This document shows positions 58,760 through 64,000 of a stretch of 64,000 nucleotides of DNA, piece by piece. Origin of the DNA: Henckelia pumila (taxonomy: Eukaryota > Streptophyta > Magnoliopsida > Lamiales > Gesneriaceae); assembly GCF_033568475.1 (NCBI RefSeq), contig NC_133122.1:156419361-156483360 (forward strand), in the 5' to 3' direction. Position 1 is the first letter of the stretch. Each line of letters begins with the position of its first letter. The notes below the pieces were generated by a model, which saw only the letters and a list, made by a program, of their open reading frames with translations, had not been told where the DNA came from and searched no databases. Made by a program: the position numbers and the translations under genes.

Positions 58760-59290
58760 GTGAAACACTTCTTGTCCAATTCTTTGTTTGCTTGTATCAA
58801 GCCTGCAGTCTTATATGTTTTTACATTCAAGTTACCTCACCAAAAAATAATAGATGTTTACTTGTTTCTTGAAAATGATTACATTCCTATTGACATTGAG
58901 CTATCTTTTTTTACATTTCAGTTTGCAGGATCCATCAAGAACCAATATTATAGCCAAGATCAATTTGATGAAGTTAGAAGTGAATGGAGTGAATTCTTCT
59001 ACTCCTATAAGTTAGAAGTGAATGGAGTGAATTCTTCTACTCCTATGTAGGTGCCTAAATGTGTCATGCACACATGCACGTTGGGATAATACTTTGTTTT
59101 GTCTCTGTGAATATACTAGTTTTGTGTAAATACTTGTGGATACATGCATATTTTCGTGTTATTTTGGTGGATATACTTGTAGATTTATGGATGTTTGTCA
59201 TTTTGGGATGGATAATTTATGAATCTTATTAGTCTATTTTAAGTTTAAAAAATATATTTATATTGTGGTAATTTTGTATCTAACTTTTAA
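58760..59290 (+). other. Distal CACTA interior, unassigned
   Basis: This stretch contains an intron-like T-rich region ending TTTCAGTTTGCAG at about 58927, then a short coding-like stretch (SIKNQYYSQDQFDEVRSEWSEF) that I do not recognise. A 35-bp unit is tandemly duplicated at about 58973-59046. The remainder looks like a 3' UTR leading into the subterminal repeats. Confidence 0.4.
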
Positions 59291-59309
59291 TGGAGTGAAA
59301 ATATGTTTT

Positions 59310-59925
59310 TACTTCACTAAAATTAAATGGCGAAGTTAAAAAAATAATTTACTTCACCACAAATCCGTACCAACGAAGTCAAAAATGTCTTCTACTTCGT
59401 CAATTAGTGTCATTGCCGAAGTATAAGCATATATTTTACTTCGGAAATTTTATTAATTGATGAAGTACAAGAATATCTTTTACTTCGGAAATTTATGAAA
59501 TTAACGAAGTGAACGACTTTCTTTTACTACATTACTTAGTGTTATTGCCGAAGTATAAGCATATATGTTACTTCGGCAATTTCATTAATCGATGGAGTAA
59601 CATATATGTTTTTACTTCGTCAATTTCATTAATCGGCGAAGTAAAATCATATGTTTTAATTTTGGAATTTATGAAATTTCCGAAGTAAAAGATATGATTT
59701 TACTTCGCCGATTAATGAAATTGACGAAGTAAAATATACGCTTTTACTTCGTCATCGGCCCAATTCTTAACCGCTTTTGGATCCATGAACCGACCAAATA
59801 CTTCGGTAATTTCATGGCTAAGACTTCGGTTATAACGCGAAGTAAAATAGTACCTATTACTTCACGTGACACTACTTCGGTAATTATCTACCTACAACTT
59901 CAGTTAATAACCGAAGTCTTTTGCG
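59310..59925. repeat. CACTA right subterminal repeats
   Basis: Roughly 25 ACTTCG/CGAAGT motifs in both orientations, much denser than on the left side. This asymmetry is also seen in some known CACTA families. Confidence 0.8.
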
Positions 59926-59939
59926 ACTTTTCTACTAGA

Positions 59940-60560
59940 TGCCGTCTCCAAAAACTTATTCCCATATCTAAAAATCGAGATAATATATTATAATTAAGGC
60001 TAGAGTCCTTCCCACAAAAGTTTTCTTTTTAAAATATAATTCCCGAAATCCGCGTCTCGCTCGATCGGTCAAAAGTTACCGATCGAGCGTGACCGATCGA
60101 GCGAGCAACTTTCTGTCCCAAATTTTAAAATTTCACCACATGCACGGACCCCGTGCCAGGTCCATTCCCGGGTCCGTGCATACCTCCCTTACAGCGCACA
60201 GTTTTCTTGAAAAATTCACATATCAAGTTCTAGTCGTCGGATCGAGCTGAAATTTGGATAGCAACTTCGATACATCTTGAACTTCATTTTGAAAGGTGGG
60301 GATCGGATTTAGATCTTTTTAGCATCAAAAATAAGTTTTTTTTTACCATTTCTACTACGTAATTCATTCTTACCGCTCTTCTCCTACTCCAAATTCTTCC
60401 TTTTTCTGCGCTTTTCTTCCATTTTTTGCTCCATTTATTCTCTCCACCTTCATCAAATCACATAAAATGATTAGAAACTATAAAATAAATTTAATCAATC
60501 AAAACGCACCTAATCCTGACAATTTAATCCAAGTAAACATAGGAAAATGTCGACATATCA
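59940..60560 (-). repeat. 3' LTR of the LARD-like element, right piece
   Basis: It resumes exactly where 51707 stops and matches 63754-64000. It contains hairpins at about 60057-60102 (CTCGCTCGATCGGT / ACCGATCGAGCG) and 60138-60184 (ATGCACGGACCC / GGGTCCGTGCAT). It ends GTCGACATATCA at 60560. Confidence 0.88.
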
Positions 60561-60579
60561 AACTCTCCCATACTTAAAC
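60561..60579 (-). other. Polypurine tract of the LARD-like element
   Basis: The minus strand reads AAGTATGGGAGAGTT directly before the LTR start TGATATGTCGAC. A near-copy of this tract lies internally at about 61592-61610. Confidence 0.75.
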
Positions 60580-60949
60580 CTTTGCTCGCTCTCGAGCAAT
60601 TCATGCAAAAACAATATGCAATATCAAAAACATGAGCAAGGACAAATCATGACATCATATCCTTCGAATAGTTCCAACATACAAAAACAAACTTACGAAT
60701 ACTCTTGATTTTCCACAATACACCTCCAGTCAAGTGTGAACGTGTGTCTGTGTGTCATGTTATTCCAGCTACATGCAACTTCAAAAGACATAGTTTTAAG
60801 ACTGTTCGCCGACCTATGACACCTCAGTATAAGTATCACCATCAAGAACCCCTTCCTCCCAATAATCCTTAAACAAAACACAACTCTCTTGAGATATAAT
60901 TACGCACCTTTGGATTTTGCACCCGATTTTCTTAAGCCCCAATAATTAC

Positions 60950-61199
60950 CCGCAAACTTAGCTATAACTGTGATATGATTAAAATTTCAATCCCCTCGTC
61001 TATAGCCCGGATGGAACTACAATCTCATTGGATCCGCAAACTTAGCAATGGAATAGTGACTAGAATTTCAATCACATTCCAAGCCCGGATGGAATTGTTA
61101 TTTTAAAATTTTCCAAAATTTTAACCCCATTGATTCCGCATACTTAGTCAAGAACAAGGCGAATAGGATTTCAATCCCTTGTTCATAACCCGGATGGAG
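60950..61199. repeat. Three degenerate direct repeats in the LARD-like interior
   Basis: Copies at about 60950-61015, 61034-61093 and 61136-61199 share the order CCGCAWACTTAG ... ATTTCAATC ... CCCGGATGGA with variable spacers. Each may be a diverged unit of about 60-65 bp. No function is apparent. Confidence 0.7.
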
Positions 61200-61733
61200 C
61201 CAACTTTCTTTTTCTCAAAAATTTTCATTAAAAAGTTTTAACAGGTGCACCCAAGATCATACATGCAATGTCATAAAATCATTAGAACTCAAAAGAAACT
61301 ATCAAGATCAACAAACACCTATTGCCGTGCAATGGTCCAACAGATACAAACATCATCAATTACTTCGCTACATTTCACTGGTCTAACATGTGTGTTTAAG
61401 ATTATTCACAATTCAACCTACGGTTGTCATGTCCAATTAAGAGGAAAAATTTTCACAAAAAAAATTTCTTAACAAAACTTCATCATCATAGGCTAGTGAA
61501 TTTCAACAGTCATATTCATCGCTAACTATGAGCTCTAAATTTTTTTTTTTCTCTAAAACCGGCTACATCCTCTCAATGACTGGCTATGTCCTCTCTCCCA
61601 TACTTAAGATCTTACATTGTCCCCAATGTAAGTAAAAAAAAAGGAAAAAAAATAAATACTAAAATTGAAAAGAAAATACTCCCCTTGGGATGCCTCCCAA
61701 GCAGCGCTTGATTTTTAGTCTTCAGCTTGACCC

Positions 61734-62330
61734 TCAGAAGCACTCCTCAAAGAGCGGCTGACGCCCAAAATAAGTGTCATATGACACCACAAATGGGTCT
61801 TTGTTCCATGTGCCCTCAATATTGGCTAGATGTATACAGTTTAAGATCGTCACCTCAACAACAATCCATAGTAGCTGGTAAACATGGGAAGAGAACATCT
61901 TTGTGGGCTCTCGGAAGCCAAAATCTTTTGAAACTGATATTGATGGAAGGGAAGGACCTTGGTGATGTGTGTATGATAATACTATAGATGAGCTCAAATC
62001 GATAAACTCTAGTCCGTCATCCTTAAACTTGAGTGGCAAAATATTTCCATCATACCCTATTTCTTCCATAACATCTTCCGACTGAGGTTCAATAAGAAGA
62101 AAAGACTCAAACACCTCTAAATCTTCAACATGATTTGATTCGCACTCCCAATCTTGCTTCTCCGAGTCATCATCATTGAACCAAATCGGGTTGGTCATTG
62201 CTTGAGTATCTTGCTTCACTTCCTGTTCTTGGTGTTCATGGAGGATTGATCTCTTGATATTCTCTATGTGCTCCACAAGGTGGCATCTAGAATTGATTAG
62301 ATCTTCTATAGCTACCTCAGTCGATGCCAA
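61734..62330 (-). CDS. Orphan ORF in the LARD-like element
   Basis: This uninterrupted 198-codon frame has no recognisable domain. The N-terminal half is acidic with a predicted helix (IEDLINSRCHLVEHIENIKRSILHEHQEQE) and an acidic stretch DDDSEKQDWECESNHVEDLEVFE. The C-terminus has two aromatic-rich blocks. It lies downstream of the gag remnant, where protease and RT would normally be. The 3' end overlaps a CCTCCCAAGCAGCGCTTG motif common in Athila-type elements. It may be an element-specific protein or a chance ORF. Confidence 0.45.
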   Translation of the reverse strand: MASTEVAIEDLINSRCHLVEHIENIKRSILHEHQEQEVKQDTQAMTNPIWFNDDDSEKQDWECESNHVEDLEVFESFLLIEPQSEDVMEEIGYDGNILPLKFKDDGLEFIDLSSSIVLSYTHHQGPSLPSISVSKDFGFREPTKMFSSHVYQLLWIVVEVTILNCIHLANIEGTWNKDPFVVSYDTYFGRQPLFEECF

Positions 62331-62442
62331 ACTTGATCATTATATCCTCTAGCGGATGTAAGATCAATTGAGAACAACTTCCCTCCTCCTTTTGAAGCTC
62401 GAATGGTTGGTCTGTAAAATCCGGGTATTGAGTATCTTATGG

Positions 62443-62720
62443 TTATTGGTGGCTCCAAACTTGTGGTGTAAGATCCCAATACCGGTAATAGTCAAATTCT
62501 ATCATATCATCCAACAGGTGTATCATACTATCATCATCTTGGAAAAATAGTGGACTACCGGTTGTGAAAGCTCCATCAATTACCCATCTTATTATCACTG
62601 CATCCAAACCATCAAGAAAAAATGTAAGGAGAGAATAGTTAAAAAAATCATGATACCGGAAGATGGTTGCCAAATCTTTGAATCTCTTCCATGCTGCGTA
62701 GAATGGCTCTTCGTGTTGCT
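62443..62720 (-). pseudogene. Gag remnant of the LARD-like element
   Basis: One minus-strand frame reads QQHEEPFYAAWKRFKDL, then RYHDFFNYSLLTFFLDGLDA and LDDMIEFDYY. This is the Athila-type gag capsid pattern (WERFK..L, then L..F..GL). Upstream gag and the zinc knuckle are absent. Confidence 0.7.
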
Positions 62721-62845
62721 AGATAAAACTTGTGAAAACTTGTCGATTTTACATCTCGAAGTATTACACCATAATAATTCTTGCAAAAACAAATTAAAAA
62801 AAACGGTGAATAAAATAAAAACAAAAACACAAATAAATTAAATGC

Positions 62846-62865
62846 CTTCCCCGACAACGGCGCCA
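62846..62865 (-). other. Primer binding site, tRNA-Asp type
   Basis: The minus strand reads TGGCGCCGTTGTCGGGGAAG, complementary to tRNA-Asp with one mismatch in the first 18 bases. It lies five bases from the LTR start at 62871. Confidence 0.88.
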
Positions 62866-62870
62866 AAATT

Positions 62871-64000
62871 TGGCAACGCTTAGTCGTATCGCGCCCAAAT
62901 TAACCCAACTCAACTCAAACAAATAAATATGTAGTAGCGAGAGTAGGGATCATTCCTACGAGGAAGTTGCAATTTATTGTGTTCTTAAAAATACTGAAAA
63001 TAAATAAAAGGGGATTTTGGGTTTTTGAAATTAACTATCAAAAATTAAAAGCAAATTAAAATAAATTTTACCAACTAGCATGCAAGAATTAAAATTATAA
63101 CGAATTAATCAATTAAAACAAGCATTGATATTGGTCGACTATACCATTGAAGTTATTCACTCGATCATCGATTCTCTAAAAATAATTAATTCTCATTGAA
63201 TATTCATCATTGGAAATTTAATTTCTATCTCACCTTAATTTTAGTTAATTAGACACAAGCGTTCTAGAATAACCCTTACCAATAAATCAATCAAGATACA
63301 AGCGATCAAGATTTAAACCTATGATAGCATTCAAACTAGTGAGACTGATGAAACTTGATAACACAAGCACAAGCGGTTGTATTTAATCTAGTCAATTGTT
63401 GTTCCTACGAATTAACAAATTCACAAGCGGAAAATATTAATCATAGTTGCTTCACAAATTAGATGAATCAAACAATTACGGATTTGATTTCTAATTTAGC
63501 AGTAGATTGTATGATAAAATCAAAGGGTGATCAAGCCAATAATTAAACATACAATCATATCAATCGATTCCAAACAACTCTTGATACTCAAATAAAAATC
63601 AAACAATGAAAATCAAAATCTAACGAGATAAATAAACATCAAATGGTTTGTCTTCCTCTACCAAGAATTAAAACTTACAAGAATTGAAGAAGAAATTAAA
63701 TCTAAGAACAAGGAAGATAAAACCTAGCCGCCAGAGAGTTCTTCTCTATTTTGCCGTCTCCAAAAACTCATTCCCAGATCTAAAAATCGAGACAATGTAT
63801 TATAATTAAGGCTAGAGTCCTTCCCACAAAAGTTTTCTTTTTAAAATATAATTCCCAAAATCCGCGTCTCGCTCGATCGGTTAAAAGTTACCGATCGAGC
63901 GAGAAAATTTTTGTCCCAAATTTTAAAATTTCACCACATGCATGGACCCAGTGCCTGGTCCGTTCATGGGTCCGTGCATACCTCCCTTCCAGCGCGCAGT
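62871..64000 (-). repeat. 5' LTR of the LARD-like element, cut by window end
   Basis: It begins TGGCAACGCTTAGTCGTATCG and matches the 3' LTR pieces closely. It lacks the CACTA insertion, so it shows the empty site (TTTTGCCGTCTCC at 63750-63762). A hairpin of the CTCGCTCGATCGGT type lies at about 63869-63902. Confidence 0.92.

Larger units (their letters stand above)
51708..59939. mobile_element. CACTA transposon carrying host gene exons (Pack-CACTA)
   Basis: The left end is CACTAGTAGAAA and the right end, reverse-complemented, TCTAGTAGAAAA. A 3-bp duplication, TGC, flanks it (51705-51707 and 59940-59942), as expected for CACTA elements. The intact LTR copy at 63750-63756 shows the empty site. 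Subterminal regions are packed with CGAAGTAA / TTACTTCG motifs in both orientations: about 7 at 51740-51950 and about 25 at 59310-59925. No transposase was recognised, so it is non-autonomous. The interior holds aspartyl protease exons and a nested gypsy element. Confidence 0.88.
50824..64000 (-). mobile_element. Athila-related non-autonomous LTR element (LARD-like), nested in element E
   Basis: Its 3' LTR is 50824-51707 plus 59940-60560, split by the CACTA transposon. The internal region is 60561-62870, and its 5' LTR starts at 62871 and runs past the window end. The tRNA-Asp-type primer site and polypurine tract are present. The 2.3 kb interior has only a gag remnant and an orphan ORF; no protease, RT or integrase is seen. 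The 5-mer ATAGG at 50819-50823 is the candidate left target duplication. Confidence 0.85.

Overview
This is nuclear DNA from a flowering plant, most likely a eudicot. It contains Ty3/gypsy and Ty1/copia LTR retrotransposons, a CACTA element carrying host exons with plant-type introns, a hAT relic, and one intronless plant gene for UDP-glucuronate 4-epimerase. No rRNA, tRNA, organellar or bacterial gene is visible. Everything here was read by eye from the sequence; no database search was possible.

Left part (1-13.6 kb). An Athila-like gypsy element lies on the minus strand, cut by the window edge: decayed gag-pol at 1-2865, a tRNA-Asp-type primer site, and an LTR at 2956-4335. A 2.4 kb low-copy-looking stretch follows, holding an RNase H-like pseudogene. 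Next is a heavily decayed gypsy element (6696-13587, minus) whose two LTRs agree over about 530 bp and then differ completely.

Middle (13.6-27.2 kb). A minus-strand gypsy element (LTR 24023-25518, primer site, gag) is split inside gag by a plus-strand solo LTR (13655-23642, ATAAG target duplication). That solo LTR is in turn split by a Ty1/copia element (14813-21209) and carries a small palindromic MITE. The gag frame reads on correctly when the insertion is removed. A truncated LTR of another family lies at 25519-26998.

Young element (27167-36679, minus). A gypsy chromovirus with 2.68 kb, nearly identical LTRs and a perfect CGCTT duplication has an uninterrupted 1079-codon pol reading frame but lacks most of gag. 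It landed in an Athila-type LTR, whose halves are at 27001-27166 and 36685 to about 37511.

Genic island (37.5-46.5 kb). The only intact host gene is the 432-codon UDP-glucuronate 4-epimerase (GAE type) at 41969-43267. It is flanked by AT-rich intergenic DNA with an inverted-repeat element (38941-40571) and a hAT relic (45557-46466).

Right part (46.5-64 kb). Four elements are nested: a gypsy chromovirus (from 46493) with an unusual extra coiled-coil ORF; inside it a large Athila-related non-autonomous element (50824 to beyond 64000); inside that element's LTR a CACTA transposon (51708-59939) carrying six exons of an aspartyl protease gene; and inside one of those exons a gypsy element (54999-58718, CTGCG duplication).

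The most unusual signal is architectural. LTRs of several unrelated families, both copia and gypsy, carry clusters of short GC-rich inverted-repeat hairpins, often just upstream of the TATA box. Many use the same half-site, CGCTCGAGCGG. In addition, the copia element has no tRNA-type primer site. It has instead a 14-base perfect complement to its own LTR exactly where the primer site belongs.
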